Assembly (NCBI GenBank): GCA_025201765.1
Contig: MU623340.1
Coordinates: 620,001 to 684,000, forward strand
Length of the DNA: 64,000 nt
Direction: 5' to 3'
Source of the DNA: Daldinia sp. FL1419
Taxonomy: Eukaryota > Ascomycota > Sordariomycetes > Xylariales > Hypoxylaceae
The notes beneath the pieces are model-generated. The model saw only the letters and a list, made by a program, of their open reading frames with translations. It did not search any database and was not told the origin of the DNA. Shown piece after piece: positions 10,082-22,710 of this stretch. Position 1 is the first letter of the stretch; the number at the start of each line of letters is the position of its first letter. Made by a program: the position numbers and the translations under genes.

Positions 10082-13055
10082 CCTGACCGGCTGCTTTGCT
10101 TTTGCTCGCTATCGGGTATCTGTCGTGCAATATTGATAGTGTTGATGGTGGATACCTCCCTCTCGACCCGAGGAGTGGGAATGGGTGTCGTTTACGGCCT
10201 GGACCAACTTGACGAGATATTCCGGCACTTCTCAGACTAGCTTGGCTCAGGTAATCACGTTTTCACGACGCTTAGCGGTGAGGACCGCTTTAGGAGGGGT
10301 GGTCGGACGTTACAGGATGGGGAAAAGATAGGAAAAGATGGAAAAGAAAGGATTGATTGAAGAAAAAACGGTGCCTGAACAACGAATACGACACGGAGAA
10401 AATCCGTCAACACCAGTAACCCGTCACCCGTCGACCCGTTGGCGGTGGTTGGATAACAATACACAACACAATGCAATACCTACCTGGGTACGGATCCGTA
10501 CAATACAATTGGTACCGCAGTAGGTTTAATTTGCTTCTTCCCTTCAGCCTTAAGGGCCTTTGAAAGGTCCCTGTCGCATCCAATAGAAGAAGCCACCGTA
10601 CATGGCCGAAACAGCGCCCCATAATACGCAACGCCCATCATCACTATCTTGGGCCAACTACCGTGTTCGCTAATCCTCTCCAGAATAAAAAAACCACGAG
10701 CCTAGTGTGGAAAGAGCTAGTGCGTGTTTACGACGTGGTTCAACTCCTTTAACAACTTAGGAGCTTTTTATTCTGCAGCACAGGTCGTGTTGCGATATAC
10801 CGGTTCCATGGCTCTCGTCGACGAGGGAGGCTGTGCCGATCAGCCAGCTTTCCTACCCTTGTCCTAAACTCCCCAGTTCCTTGTTAATAACGCTTGCTAT
10901 TCGTCCGTTCTACGACCGGAGTTTTGTTCTGTCGCGAGTCGCGACAGAAGTCCTTAGCACAACATAATTAATCATCCCCCTCGAGTGCTAGCCCCTTGTT
11001 ATATTTCCTCAAACCTGGAACATGCGCACATCTGCCACGTCGAGTTAGAGATGGGTTACGAGTAAGTTATTAATGCAAAGTTGTGTAAGTTGTGTAAGTA
11101 TAGAAATGCAAGTCGACGATGTTTTGTGTATCTAATGTAGCACAATATCGTATTCTCATGCAGACATCCGGCATCAAGAATCCACCGCTAAGTCGCTAAA
11201 TCGCTAGCTTAGTCGATCTGGTCGTCCTAAAATAAGAAACCGACTTTTTTTTCTCCGAATCCGTTGGATCGCTAGATCGAGGCTCAACACGATATCTAGC
11301 GTCGTGCAGTTTGCGCTCCAATGCCTTGGCTAAGAAGTAAGCACATTCTATGCACCGGATTCGCCGGGCACCTAAACGACTTGCGTTACCGACCAGTTTC
11401 GCGCTTTATCCTTGGTTTTTGTAATAAGCTGTGGCTTGACTCGTGGCTTAACCGAATACCGTTCGTCTTGCGGACACTGGTGAACAAGTAACGAGTATAA
11501 GGATAGAGATATAAGCACGATACTCTAAAGCAAGACCAATAGCCCAGCCAGAGCTTGTTATTACAATCAGCCCCCTCAGTGTAACTAGAGTGGCTCTGAT
11601 ACGTCGTAGATTTCGACGTCTTGATCCTGTCTCGAGTTCTCTTGACGACGGTCATGTCCTCTTGCCTGCAATGTCAGAGCAGCAATCGGCCACACGTGCA
11701 ATTTGGAAATTATTCATCAGTTCTCTCAATAATGCAGGAAGGTGTCCTATCTTTTGTTTATACCTTGGTTCTCCGACGAAGGATGCAAACACTCTACATG
11801 TCGGGCAAGTTTCCCAACGCTCATGCTCACAGGAATAGGGGTTGTATCAGAATGCAGTTAGACGATATTCTCATTTCGAGTATTACTCGTTTGCGTTGCT
11901 CGTTTGCGTATATGACTATGAGTCTCCGCTTAGTACGTATTACGAACCTTGGTTCTACACTAGTAACCACATTAAGCTCTAGGCTAGATTGCTAGTCTCA
12001 AGAGCTCCTAACCACCTATAGTTAACTACGTAATAGTCAACATGACAAACTTAAACAGTTGGACGCTGGCCAGATTGCCTTTCCCTGTAGCATCGATATG
12101 TAGGTTAGTCTTTAGACAGCCTGGAGAGTTTTGGGGCAGAAATGAACCCAGTAATGAAATTTATTACGCAGGTCACTAACAACTTTCACAAACACATTGG
12201 CTCTAATAGGGCTTGTTACACAGAATGCTCCGATTCGCTAAGGCACAAGTCAGCACAAGTCAGCGCCTAACCTTGGATATCGTATCTACGAAGGATTCTC
12301 TCGCTTGAGACACGGCATGCGATTTCGCTCAGGCGAGGGCGAATACACTATTGAGGCGTGGTTTTATTACGGCCATATTGGACGCCTATCGAGGTGAAAG
12401 CAACGTTTCCATCTAATAGGCTCGTTGTTTCCAGCATGCTGCTTCGGCTAATGATATATTCACTCGGAAACGAAGCCAAGTCCACAAGTCCAAGCAAGGC
12501 TTCGTACGCCCATCTCGATTACACACCATGGGTCCATCCAAAGCCGCCTCATTTCTGTCGAAGCCTCTCGTGATAACACCATCGAATGCCTTTGATCGTA
12601 AAAATGTATATACTGCATTGGGAGTATCTAATCGTGATCCGCATCTCAACCGCCAATTCTCACCACCTACCCCCCTTTCTAACGTTGGCATCGCAAACAA
12701 GAACATGTACGCCGACATCATATGGAAGGCCAAATCCTCGGAGCTGGGATCCAAGGTGGAAAGCTTTTACCTGCTTTGCCAGCCAATTCAACGGCCTCTA
12801 ACTCCGTCCATGAAGCTAGGTGATCATATACGTGGGTATTCACCTGTTTTTCTTTTTTTTTTTTTCGAGCCGTCCTTGTCACATCCGTGACAACAAATAA
12901 GAAAGCTCACCACCACGGGAACGAGAATCCTTTGGGTATGAATAGATTGGAAGTCGCATAAAGTGCTACTTCGATATCGTACAGGGGACAAGAAAACGCT
13001 ACTAGGATGTAGGATGTGTAGGATATGTAATTGCGCGCCATTCAAATAGTCGAAT
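10082..13055. other. 3-kb gene-free region
   Basis: Between the surface protein and the ankyrin gene. Open frames at 11386-11995 and 12358-12890 lie in several overlapping frames on both strands, with no domain, splice pattern or codon bias that I can support. Holds a perfect inverted repeat at 10927-10949. Confidence 0.5.
10927..10949. repeat. perfect 11-bp inverted repeat, 1-nt spacer
   Basis: TTCTGTCGCGA and its exact reverse complement are separated by one G. It could be a protein-binding palindrome or chance; it lies over 800 bp from any supported gene. Confidence 0.6.
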
Positions 13056-16000
13056 TCAACTACTTCGTCGGTGGCTTCCCAAGTCATCTCCGCTAGTGCC
13101 ATTAATAGGAAGCTTGTCGGGGGATTCGTGGGCGCTCTTGATGCCATTGACTAGTGTATTGTTTGGCAATTCGGTCGAGGGGGACAAGTTCTCACCAACG
13201 TAGTCAAGAGGTTCATTTGACACCATGCTCCTGGGGGTTAAATGTGCCCCATTTAACACGGCTTGTTTTTGTTGATCCGTAAGGAGGTGTGTTAGACCTT
13301 GTTCAATGCAGATGCGCGCGTAGTCAGGCTCATCCGGAGTAACAGCGACGAGTCCGCCCCTTCTTGGGACCCGCTGTTCCAGAAACGGAGTTTTACTTGG
13401 TTGATACGACTGCGGTTTCTTCTCACCTACCAATTCCCCGTTGATGTAATACTTAGATTGGGGTGCAAAGCCTCCATAGATTTCGGCGTCCGGATCTTGC
13501 TTCCACTTGGACGGGGCACTCCAACCCGAGAAGGCAGATTCGTGCTCAGGGAGTTCGCAATACCAAACAGAGAGTTTGACGTTGCGAAGATGAGGTATGG
13601 TAGGAACGATAAAGAGGAAGTCGGATAGCTTTTGGCTAGGTTAGTGTGCTAATCCGATAACCAAAATAGCGGTATATATGTGGAAAACTTACTTTGATAA
13701 AAAACATCTCCGTCTCGGAGAAACACTTCCAGGCCTCGCCACGAATCTGCTCGAGCTTCCTGAAGCCAATTGACCAAGGATTGCCTCCGTAAAAATTGGG
13801 CAACTGTTCTCCCAAGTGGTAAAGTTTACCTTCTGTTAAAGCATACCTGTCCTGCTCCAGGCGCCAGATAACTCTTTTTGCTATATGCGATACTGGAACA
13901 CGTTCCCATGCAGTATCTAGGGATCGGTCAGTTAAAACACAACGCCGAAATTACTTGATAACTCACATCTTGACAGCGAGGTATCCTTCTCACCCAAAAG
14001 TAGGGCAGCTTGTGTATTGAGTAACCACTGCTCGCGTCCCCTTGCATGGCCAGTCGCAGAAGGATTAATTGTATCATACCTTACCCCCCGCGCTGTAGCG
14101 AAAAGTTCCGCTATATTCTTTTGCTTGGGGTCTGGACAGGCATCAAGCCAGCGTAATAGAGGAGGTAACTTCGCCAGGCGGAGCTTCTCCATCTCTTCCT
14201 GGCGAGCACGCTGCATCTCGGCTTCACGTGCAGCTCGTTCTACGCGTTTGCGCTCTTGTTCTTCCTCCTCTCGTAAGCGTTGGGCCTCTTCGGCAGCCTC
14301 CTTTTCACGACGGATTCTCGCCTCCTCTTGTCGTTTGCGTTCTTCTTCCTGCTTTCGTTTTCTCTCTTCTTCTTCCCGCAACCTTTTCTCTTGCTCCTCC
14401 TTCTCCTTTCGCTCCTCTTCTAGTTGCGCTTTCTCCTCTTCTTCCTGGCGTCTCCTCTCTTCCTTCTCAAGGCGACTTCGTTCTTCTTCTTGGAGACGCT
14501 TCTTTTCGGCTTCTTCCCGTCGTCGGGTTTCGATCTCTTGCTTTTTCTTTTCGGCCTCTTGGCGTTTCTGTTCGGCTTCCCTCCTTTTTGTTTCCTCAGC
14601 GACTATCGCCTCGGCCTCTGCCTGCTTTCTTTTCGCTTCTTTTCGCTCGCGATCGATCTGCGCTTCACTCTCTTCAATTGATTGTGTCTGAGGTGCGTCA
14701 CGCATATCCACGTCCACGTCTTCAGAAGCTACGGTAATGCTAGTCTTCTCTTGAGGGCTTGCTTTATCCAATTCTTTGCGATCACGACTGGCTTTCTTAG
14801 CTTTAGGCACTTCTTTACGATCATCCGAAGGCCGTTGTGGCCTTGCGGGATCTCGTGATGGATCTCGCTTCTGCTGGCGACTTTCAGGGGAAGAGTTTTG
14901 AAATGGGCGTCTTTCTTTACTTTCGGGATCCAGTCTCCTTCTCTTAATAGGAGCATCGGCGTCGTCTTTATCTCCAAGCCCATGCCTAGGTGGCGTAACA
15001 CTAGCTCGAGGCCTCTTGGCTAAACCTTCGCCTACGGATAACCTATCGTTAGATTCGTCACGCTTTATTGCCTTTGTTCGATCGTGGTATCTCTCAGAGA
15101 GCCTATCTGGTCGCTTTTCAAGTGCGTCGTCATTTCTCGGATCACCACGTTCAGTAGCAGAGTTGTTTGACGCTAGACTAGCTCGTCGCTGCTTCTCCCT
15201 GTGACCCTTCAATTCTTTACCAGAAATAAGCTTCCTCCGGGGTTTCGCCGTTTCAGTATCCGAAGAGTTGGCAGCGGGGTCCGAGTCCACCAATTTTGAC
15301 TTCGATGGAATAGTCTTGGACACAGTAGGAGAAACTTCGCGATCTGATGCGGCGATGCTTGAAACACGCTCTTCCTTTTTAGGTCGTCCCGGTCCACGCC
15401 TAGGCGAGGTTTGTTCGTCATGATTACCAAAAGAAAGCGAACGCCTCTTCTCCTTAGGGCTTCCAGAAACTTTAGTAGAGCCGGCTTTCTTTTTAGAGTC
15501 GGGATCGCGAGAGGGGCTAGATGGTCGATGCTTGTGCGATCGGGCAGTCTCCGAGTTAGACTCGTTCCGATTGACACGCCTCGATTCTGGGTCTAATTCG
15601 CGATCACGGTCTCGCCTGCCCGGTGATTTCGTCTTGGAAGAAACCTTAGGAGTTTTCTTAAATTCGTCGTAAGCGTTCTTTAAAAGATGCTCCTCTTCCT
15701 TCCACATAGGCCCTTCTCGACGTCTAGCTATTTCATAGTAAGTCTGACCCTTGTAACGACGCGTTGGATCAAAATTGGACGCGTTAAGTAATAGTTTAAT
15801 AACCTCAATATTCTCTCCTCCAATGGCGGCTAACATCGGCGTCCCATGTTCTGTTGGGAGACCTGGGACAGGTCGTGGCGGATCCGGATTTGCGCCTCCT
15901 AAGGCTAATAAGAGCTCAACCACAAAGCTGTGACCACCGCGCGCTGCATTGACCAGAGCTTCGGGGTCGTCACAACGCTCCTTGACCTGAAGGACACGAG

Positions 16001-17714
16001 TTACCGTCTCATTATCGCCTCGTGCCGCTGCTTGCCGAAGGGTTTTATCGTCGAGGTTCATGTACAATAGGTGGTTGCTGGTTTTCGTCGACCGTACGGC
16101 ACCACCCCGGCGTTGTGCTGCCAATGTGCTGCCACCCGCTGCTGCCGGCGAACGGCGTGGACTCTCGGGCCCATGAGAGGAAAGTGTATCAGGCATATCA
16201 GGAGGCGGGTGGTCTTCGGAAGTTCGTCGTAATTCGCCCACCCTCTCCTTCGCCTCCCGCAACGCGGCCCGAATTTCTTCAGCGTTCTCCAACTCATCTG
16301 GTACTTTTTCCAACGGTTCGTGTCCCTCAGCGTCAGCCTTCCGGGGGTTTACGCCGGCCTTTAGCAACAACTTTACCACGCCAAGATGACCATTCTCCAC
16401 GGCATCAAGGAGCGGTGTCTCTTTATCGCTATTCCGGCAATCCAGATTACATCCTGCATCAATAAGAAGCTGGACAATTTGTTCGTGGCCGTTAAGTGAC
16501 GCGACTTGCAAAGGCGTGTTTCCGGCATAATCGGCAAAATTCAAATCTTCCGGTCTTTCAGTCAGCCGTTTCTTAGCAGCTTCGTATTCACCTTTTGCGC
16601 AAGCCTTGGCGAGCAAGGTCTGCCCATGGTTATCAACATGCTTCTTGTGAGCTGGCATTCTTGCAGGAGAGATCGTTGATTCGCCAGTGACGGGAGTGGC
16701 TATGCTTCTTAATTTTGAACTTCGAGGATGCGGGCTTCCACTAGCAGATGAATCGTCGGAGTGATAATCGGTAGATTGAAGTGGAGCGGGTATGCGTCTT
16801 TTTTTCGTGCTAAAGCCATTCGAAGACTGCGATGGAAGTTGTGTTGAAAGGCTGCGTCGGTGAGCGCGACCGTGAGGTGACAGCGATCGATTTCGAGAAA
16901 TAGAGTGTCTGTCGTGGGGCTGCCGGACCGATGAAGATTTCTGGTCCTTCTCCCTAGCAACGGTTTGGTTGTCAAGACCCGTATCTGAAATACGGGGCCG
17001 ACGAACCTTTCGCGATTCGCCCTCGTCGTCAGATTCGGCCTTGGGTGCCTTACGCTTGCCAGGCAGTAACCTATCTACGGATTTCGATTTATGTTTGACG
17101 GTATCTTTAGAAGGCCTCGTTTTAGATGATTCAGAGCCTGATTCGGAGTGGGCATCACTAGACCTGCGACGCCGATGAATTTGTTCGTGGTTATTGCGAC
17201 GGTGTGGAGGTGGAGAGGCAGGAGCAGAACTAAGCCCGCTTGATGCATCTTTACTTCGTGGTTGCTTCTCTTTTCCAGGTAGTGGCTTCTTCCTCTCTAG
17301 GAAGGCTACATCATCGGAAGGACCGCCATTGCGATCACCATTTTTACCATCCTTCAGAAACTTCCTTGGAGGCGGTAGGACATCGTCTATCTCACCATCG
17401 CTCCTATCTTCATGTTTTATTACCTTCCTAGGTTTAGATGGGGAGACACCGTCCTTGCCTGGCAGGACAATTGTCTCGGCATCCGAGTTTTGATCAGGTC
17501 CAACATCATCGTCCTGCGCACTTGATAGTGTTGTTACGGGCCGCAACTCCTTAGATGCGGAAGAGAGTTTTGCAGCCAGTGGGGGTTTAATGTTATTCGT
17601 CGTGGTGTTATTCGCTGTCACCGTCGACTTGGGATCTTCAGACTCAGCCAGTCCCCGCTTCGGCGAGGTAGCCAGTTTCGTGTTTGCGGACTCGACAGCA
17701 TTCTGCGCATCCAT
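13056..17714 (-). CDS. nuclear ankyrin-repeat/coiled-coil protein (Hos4-like)
   Basis: Three exons: 17714-13967, 13916-13693 and 13628-13056, with introns of 50 nt (GTGAGT...CTAG) and 64 nt (GTAAGT...AAAG). The joined frame gives 1514 residues. ATG 17714 (MDAQNAVES) is preferred; an in-frame ATG at 17777 would add 21 residues. The N-terminal 350 residues are Ser/Arg/Lys-rich and disordered, with basic nuclear-signal-like runs. Ankyrin repeats lie at about 358-460 (GNTPLQVASLNGHEQIVQLL and neighbours) and 555-650. A second disordered Arg/Ser/Lys region leads to a long Glu/Arg/Lys coiled coil (about 1008-1184), then a conserved Trp-rich C-terminal domain (LLRWLDACPDPKQ ... NPWSIGFRKLEQIRGEAW) that continues across both introns. 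This layout fits the fungal ankyrin protein likened to Hos4 of the Set3 histone deacetylase complex; that identity is tentative. Confidence 0.8.
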
Positions 17715-19249
17715 AGCATTCAATTCATATACCGAAATACAATACAGTGCACCATGATGGCCACTCGTGGGTGACAATAGGGGACAGAATTTGTGTCGAG
17801 AGTGCTGTACAAATTTGTCTGTACAAAGTGGGCGAATATGGACTACTCTACAATGGTACGAGTACGAGCATAAACGGTCGGTCGCGGGTCAAACGGCTTA
17901 AAGAACGGATAGGAAACAAGACTTTCAGGACGGTCTTGGATTGGAGCTGAGTACTAAACGGGATTGAAGAATAAAAAATTTTATGCTGTTGCTAAAATAA
18001 CGCTGATGAACAGGAGTTGTCGCAGATAATGACCGTCATCGAATGTGAACAATTTTCGGTGTAGGAAATTATTTGCAAAATTGAAAGGTAAGGTACGAAA
18101 AAAAAAAAAAAGGATGCAGCAAACCAAAAAACCCCTTGAGCTGAGAGAAATACCAAACTACCTAGTAATAATTAATAGAGGTAGCAGGGCAGGTAACAGC
18201 AATGGAGTAGGTAATAGATAGGCAGATAATGTGCGAGACAGGCAAAGTACGCAGGCAAGCAGGTAAGCAAGTCAGGCAGGCAAAAAAAAGCAGGCAAAGC
18301 ATAGAGAAGGAAACGACGACTGAAGACCGACTGGCAGGAAGGCCAGACTACCAGGACTGCCCATGTTCAGACGAGAGGGAAGCGAACGGGTACTGAAGTA
18401 CCTGAGGTAGGCTATGGACAAAAGTAGTCTAGCGTACTTTATTAGTGTGGTGGCACTAGGACTGTTTTCCTTGTGTAGCCATTGAAGATCAATTTCAAGA
18501 TCAGTCTAACAAGCTTGGGCTCTCTCTGATTGGTCGTCGACCTAAATACGGATGGGTCGGGTGGCCGGTATTTCCGCAAATTTGCAAAGCTCTGAGTTGC
18601 CCAGTCGCTTTCCTTGCCTCCCCGACTACGGCGGCCCCTGCTTACTTGCCAGCTTTCATTGCACCTTCGAACTTACTGCACTGCCTATCCGTTTCCGCCC
18701 CTCATTTCCCCAGTTCTTTCCAGGCTTTTCCTACTTTGACTCAGTGAAAATTCTCTCTTAGCAGGGCAGGCAGGGCTGGTTTATTAATTGTCACTAATAA
18801 ACTGCACATCTCCTTCTCCAATCCAAGATTCCATCAAGTCGACCACTCTCCCCTTTTTAAAATCGGACTGTCCAACCCACCTTCTTGCTGATAAGACTAG
18901 TATCCCACGCCAATCCGCATTCAAGGTCCATCAACTACCTTATTTATCGCATTTATCGCATTTATCGCCCTATTTATCCCAAACGATTTCGAAATCGTTT
19001 TGATACGCAAACCCAGCCTCGCATGGGTCTGGATCTGAATTAGCACCACGTGCTATCAGATTGTGTATTCGACCTTTGCAAAGGCATACCTTGATTGCAA
19101 TTGCTCTAACCGCATTCTCACACCAACCATAACATATTTAGGCACCCCCATACACTGACATTCAATTCGCCTATTTCTCGATAGTAATACCAGTATCCAA
19201 GATCTTTAATCCGACGTCTGCCGAATTCCATAAGTGGAGCTTCCACAGT
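17715..19249. other. divergent intergenic region (ankyrin gene / ALKBH6)
   Basis: 1.5 kb shared upstream region of two divergent genes. Holds imperfect AGGCA/AGGTA repeats (about 18180-18300), three copies of the 8-9 bp unit TTTATCGCA (about 18944-18968) and a perfect 20-bp palindrome (18981-19000). The last 300 bp before the ALKBH6 ATG are pyrimidine-rich. No coding sequence supported. Confidence 0.55.
18981..19000. promoter_or_regulatory. perfect 20-bp palindrome upstream of ALKBH6
   Basis: AAACGATTTCGAAATCGTTT is its own reverse complement and lies 250 bp upstream of the ALKBH6 start codon, just after a short TTTATCGCA tandem repeat. It could be a dimeric transcription-factor site. Function is inferred only from symmetry and position. 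Confidence 0.35.
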
Positions 19250-20319
19250 ATGGCCAACAACGAATTTATGGATATTACCCCCGCTAACCTCAAGCTTCCC
19301 GATTATCTTGATGACGTTCGAGTTACAAGGTTACCAGCAGCTGCGTACTACGTCTCAGACTTCATCTCACAAGATGAAGAACAAGCAATTTTAGACAAAG
19401 TACGCTTGCGACGGTCACGGGCATGATGAGTTCGTACCTTAGGCCTAACAAGTGACAGATAGCATCCGCACCGAAACCACGTTGGAAGCAACTATCCCAC
19501 CGCCGACTCCAAACATGGCCATCCGATCTTGTGAATGATAAGTTGATGGATGCTCCATTGCCAACGTGGTTGGGTGATCCTATTGTGCCGCGCCTCAAAT
19601 CTATTCGACTCTCACAAGAATCCGACTCGCTCGACATATTTTCTGATAGTCCTCACCAGAAACCAAATCACGTTCTGATCAATGGTACGTGTAGAGACGA
19701 GCGCGATATGTGATTCGGTACATACAGATCCTGAGTCGCATTGAACCGCCTTTCCCGTCTTTGCTTATTATGCCCACTCATCTGAGAAAAAAAAGAAGAT
19801 TTGTGACGAGTCTAGAATCCAGGATCTCGTATTATGACCTGTAGTAATTAATTTGTATTCAGAATATCCTCCCGGCATCGGCATAATGCCTCATAAGGTA
19901 AGCAAGTAGCATAAACGCGGAAGGGTCGTGCTGAACTGCTTATTACGAATTAGGACGGGGCTGCGTATCATCCTGTCGTGTGTACTGTGAGCCTTGGTGC
20001 TAGTCTCTGCCTCAACATATACAAATCTAAGGACGACGGTATCCTAGATCCCAAACCGGCATGGAGAATACTACAAGAACCTAGAAGTCTCCTTATCACC
20101 ACCTCCGATCTCTATAATGAATTTCTCCACGGTATCGAAGATATTACGGAGGACATTGAGCTCTCCGAAAGTACGATTGCCAATTGGGAACTTCTCCGGT
20201 CGCCTGAAGAATTTGAAAACGGCCGCAATACACGAAAAACACGGACCAGCTTAACATATCGAGACGTGATGAAAGTATCCAAGTTGGGAGGCAAGCTTGG
20301 ACTGCTGCAGAAGAGATGA
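19250..20319 (+). CDS. ALKBH6: ALKBH6-type 2-oxoglutarate/Fe(II) oxygenase
   Basis: Four exons: 19250-19399, 19459-19684, 19863-19897 (only 35 nt) and 19954-20319, giving 258 residues. Each intron has GTACGY or GTAAGC donors and a CAG or TAG acceptor. After a short N-terminal region the motif HVLINEYPPGIGIMPHKDG matches ALKBH6, with iron ligands H136 and D138 and the distal H196 (FLHGI). Arginines in RTSLTYR (R234, R240) fit the 2-oxoglutarate-binding end. An insertion rich in Asp and Glu lies between H196 and the arginines. AlkB-family enzymes hydroxylate or demethylate nucleic acids; ALKBH6 has been linked to DNA repair in plants and animals, but its substrate here cannot be read from sequence. 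The H-D and D-G codons are split by the third intron, so ORF calling alone misses the active site. Confidence 0.88.
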
Positions 20320-20342
20320 TTTTCTTTCAGGCATATTCGATT

Positions 20343-21358
20343 TCAAAATATACCTGGTATCATCTTCCATTTGCCCTGGACCCTTTCGCGACCAAATTTG
20401 TCACTATACCACTTCTTCGTTCCATTAGCCGTGACACCAAGATTGACCGCAACAAATAGCACAGCGCAGATCAGAGTCCTGTTGTACATTTGACCCATGG
20501 GTGCTGCTATCCACGCTAGGGAAAGATATAGCGCACACTCGCATGTATAATGCGGGCATATCAGGTACCGGAATAGGCCTTCCTCCGGGAGTGAATACTT
20601 CTTCAATTGAGACAGATAGTTGTGGCATCTGTGTTGCATGAACCACGAGGTCAGAAACGTGATAACCCCTAAGATCGTCCTAATCGACGGTGTTTCGACA
20701 GTAAAAAACCTTCTATCGGAGGATTGGATCGAGCCTGTATCATTACACCTTAGAATACTGTAAAAAGGACTGGGATATGGAACCTACGAGATCCTTCTAT
20801 CCAGATAGATATACCGGTGAAGAAGTAATAGGAGACGCCCAGTAGCCAATGGACGATCCACATCTTAGATGGCGAGGGGCGAATGACGGTAATGTACTCG
20901 TAGAGACGTCTAGCACCTTGCAAACTCATCAGAACCCACACGATGGCGACCTGGTTAATTGACATAGACGTTTCCCCGCTCCGAGCTTGGTTACCGACTA
21001 TCCACTCGAGTATTCTCCCACGGGTAAAGAACTGGGCAGCCCAGAAGACAGAACAGGATATTGAAAGTATGTAAAAGTGAATAAACCACGAATGAGGTAC
21101 CTTTCCCACAGAGGTCGCCCAGGCAATTACGCTAATGAGAACTCCATCATGAGTTCGTTCTCCTTCGTCGCCGTTCGAAGTGCCCGCGGCTGAGCTTCGA
21201 GCCCCATATTGAGTGAGAAGGCGTTGGATAGACTCGGGGGCCGCGGCGATGGCCAACACGGTTACGGCCGCGAAGACGTAGAAGAGTTGGCAATAAGAAG
21301 CCGGACTTATACCGGCCACACGCGTAATCAGACCCGATGCATCCATCCTGAATACCAT
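20343..21358 (-). CDS. DFG10: polyprenol reductase Dfg10 (SRD5A3 family)
   Basis: Two exons, 21358-20788 and 20734-20343, split by a 53-nt intron (GTAGGT...ACAG, branch-like TTCTAAG), give 320 residues. The protein has several membrane segments. Its C-terminal half carries the steroid 5-alpha-reductase family signature: HNYLSQLKKYSLPEEGLFRY, then CPHYTCECALYLSLA, then NLGVTANGTKKWYSDKFG, ending in a Met-Ile-Pro-x-Phe tail. This matches the Dfg10/SRD5A3 subgroup, which reduces polyprenol toward dolichol in the ER membrane and so supports N-glycosylation and GPI anchors. An N-terminal segment with PHSWFIHFYILS is also typical. The stop codon lies only 23 bp from that of the convergent ALKBH6 gene, so their 3' UTRs must overlap. 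Without the intron the frame would end early after IPVLFTVF and lose the catalytic half. Confidence 0.88.
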
Positions 21359-21882
21359 GATGCTCTATCTTCTCCCGCGTAAACTGATGTCTCGATTAAA
21401 AAGGACACTCGAAGATGAACTTAACGGCCGAGCCGCAAGTCCACATTAACTCGGAAATCTGAAAACTCGTTTAATGCATATACAGGCTTACCATGCAATA
21501 TGCAATTATAATATATCATGTTTAAACTTCAGGGGTATCGTCAGTCAAGCGGCTTTTTAGGGGTGTCATAGGATAAGCTTATAACTAATTGTCTTTCTAT
21601 ACAGTCCTATTTAACCCATTCGAGTAGCTCTGCCGCTTCAGTTGCCGCTTTCTTCTCGCCTTCTCGCTAAGCAGGAATTTAATGCCCTTACGTCGCATAA
21701 CCACCCACCCATTCGCGCTACATCTAGAGTAAGTCAGCCTCCTTGGAGGCAACGGCGGAAGTGAGAGTTGTGCTACCTGCCTTAAGGGTATCGTAGGATC
21801 GAATGGTAGTCTTACAGGCGCTTTTCCATTGTGTCAACTATCCTAGGTAACCCCAGCATCATGGGGCAAGTCGAGAATAATA

Positions 21883-21992
21883 GAAGCAACTTCGTTGCTC
21901 CACAAGGAACTCTAAGATAACTATGGCCTTCTACACGAAAAGTAGATAACCTTCTACATGTCTTATCTTGAATCCTAACACCCGGGGTGTTT
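21883..21992. repeat. structured repeat, copy 1
   Basis: Contains in order a hairpin AGCAAC-TTC-GTTGCT (21885-21899), the words AGGAAC and AACTATGGC, a weak TCTAC/GTAGA stem (21930-21946) and an inverted repeat AACACCC-G-GGGTGTT (21978-21992). A related copy with the same order lies at about 22711-22822. Confidence 0.5.
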
Positions 21993-22710
21993 TTGTCAAA
22001 ATCAAATATTCGAGCTTCGCAAGGTTGTATGACACTCCTAATTAACACTAGATCTAAATTTCCGGGATGACTCAATGTATTCGTAGGATCTTGGTTGTGA
22101 AACTAGGGAAAAGTTTTGAGGGTGTTGAGCCCGGGGACTCGGCCATAGCTGGGGTCAGATAGTCAGATAGTCAGATAGACTTCATATCCATATCTGTGTT
22201 ACTTTCCTAGGCTGTCGCCGAGATGCGTAGGTTGCTCAACTAGAGCTAGATAGTTTGCCTGCTAGTAACAGCCATATAGTAAACAAACAACAGAATTATA
22301 TAGTTCTTGAAATCGATCAGGGGCTAACGTACTATATTCTGTATTTGAACTCTCGAGCTCCCTTGCTGACTACTCACGCTTTATCAAAAGCCTAGGTAGG
22401 TACTCATACTGCCTTCCCGACTAGAAAGTTTCCAGTCTATCGCACAACTTCCCCATCCCTAAGGAATCAATAGCTTGGTTTCCTATATTTAGGATACTCG
22501 GTAGAGATATTGATTAGCCCTATAAGGTTGACTATTATGGCCTGCCTACATACTATTCTAGAGGCTATAAGAACGTAACGTCTTAAGTAACTCACAACCA
22601 CTGATTTATAGTAGACGCAGCGAGGATCTTGATACCTTATTGTTGTACTATCGTCGGCTGGTGATTAGACCAGTACCACACACTCGACCACTTGTCACGA
22701 GGCGGACTAA

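Noticed and set aside
11590..11995. Overlapping plus-strand frames of 82 and 124 codons
   Set aside because: Several frames open at once in a region without domain, codon bias or splice logic.
12358..12890. Frames of 71-120 codons on both strands
   Set aside because: No recognisable family; mutually overlapping frames cannot all be real and none is better supported.
14017..14737. Long plus-strand frames opposite the coiled coil of the ankyrin gene
   Set aside because: Antisense shadow of repetitive Glu/Arg codons.
21812..22075. 87-codon minus-strand frame
   Set aside because: Overlaps repeat copy 1 in decayed AT-rich DNA; no domain.
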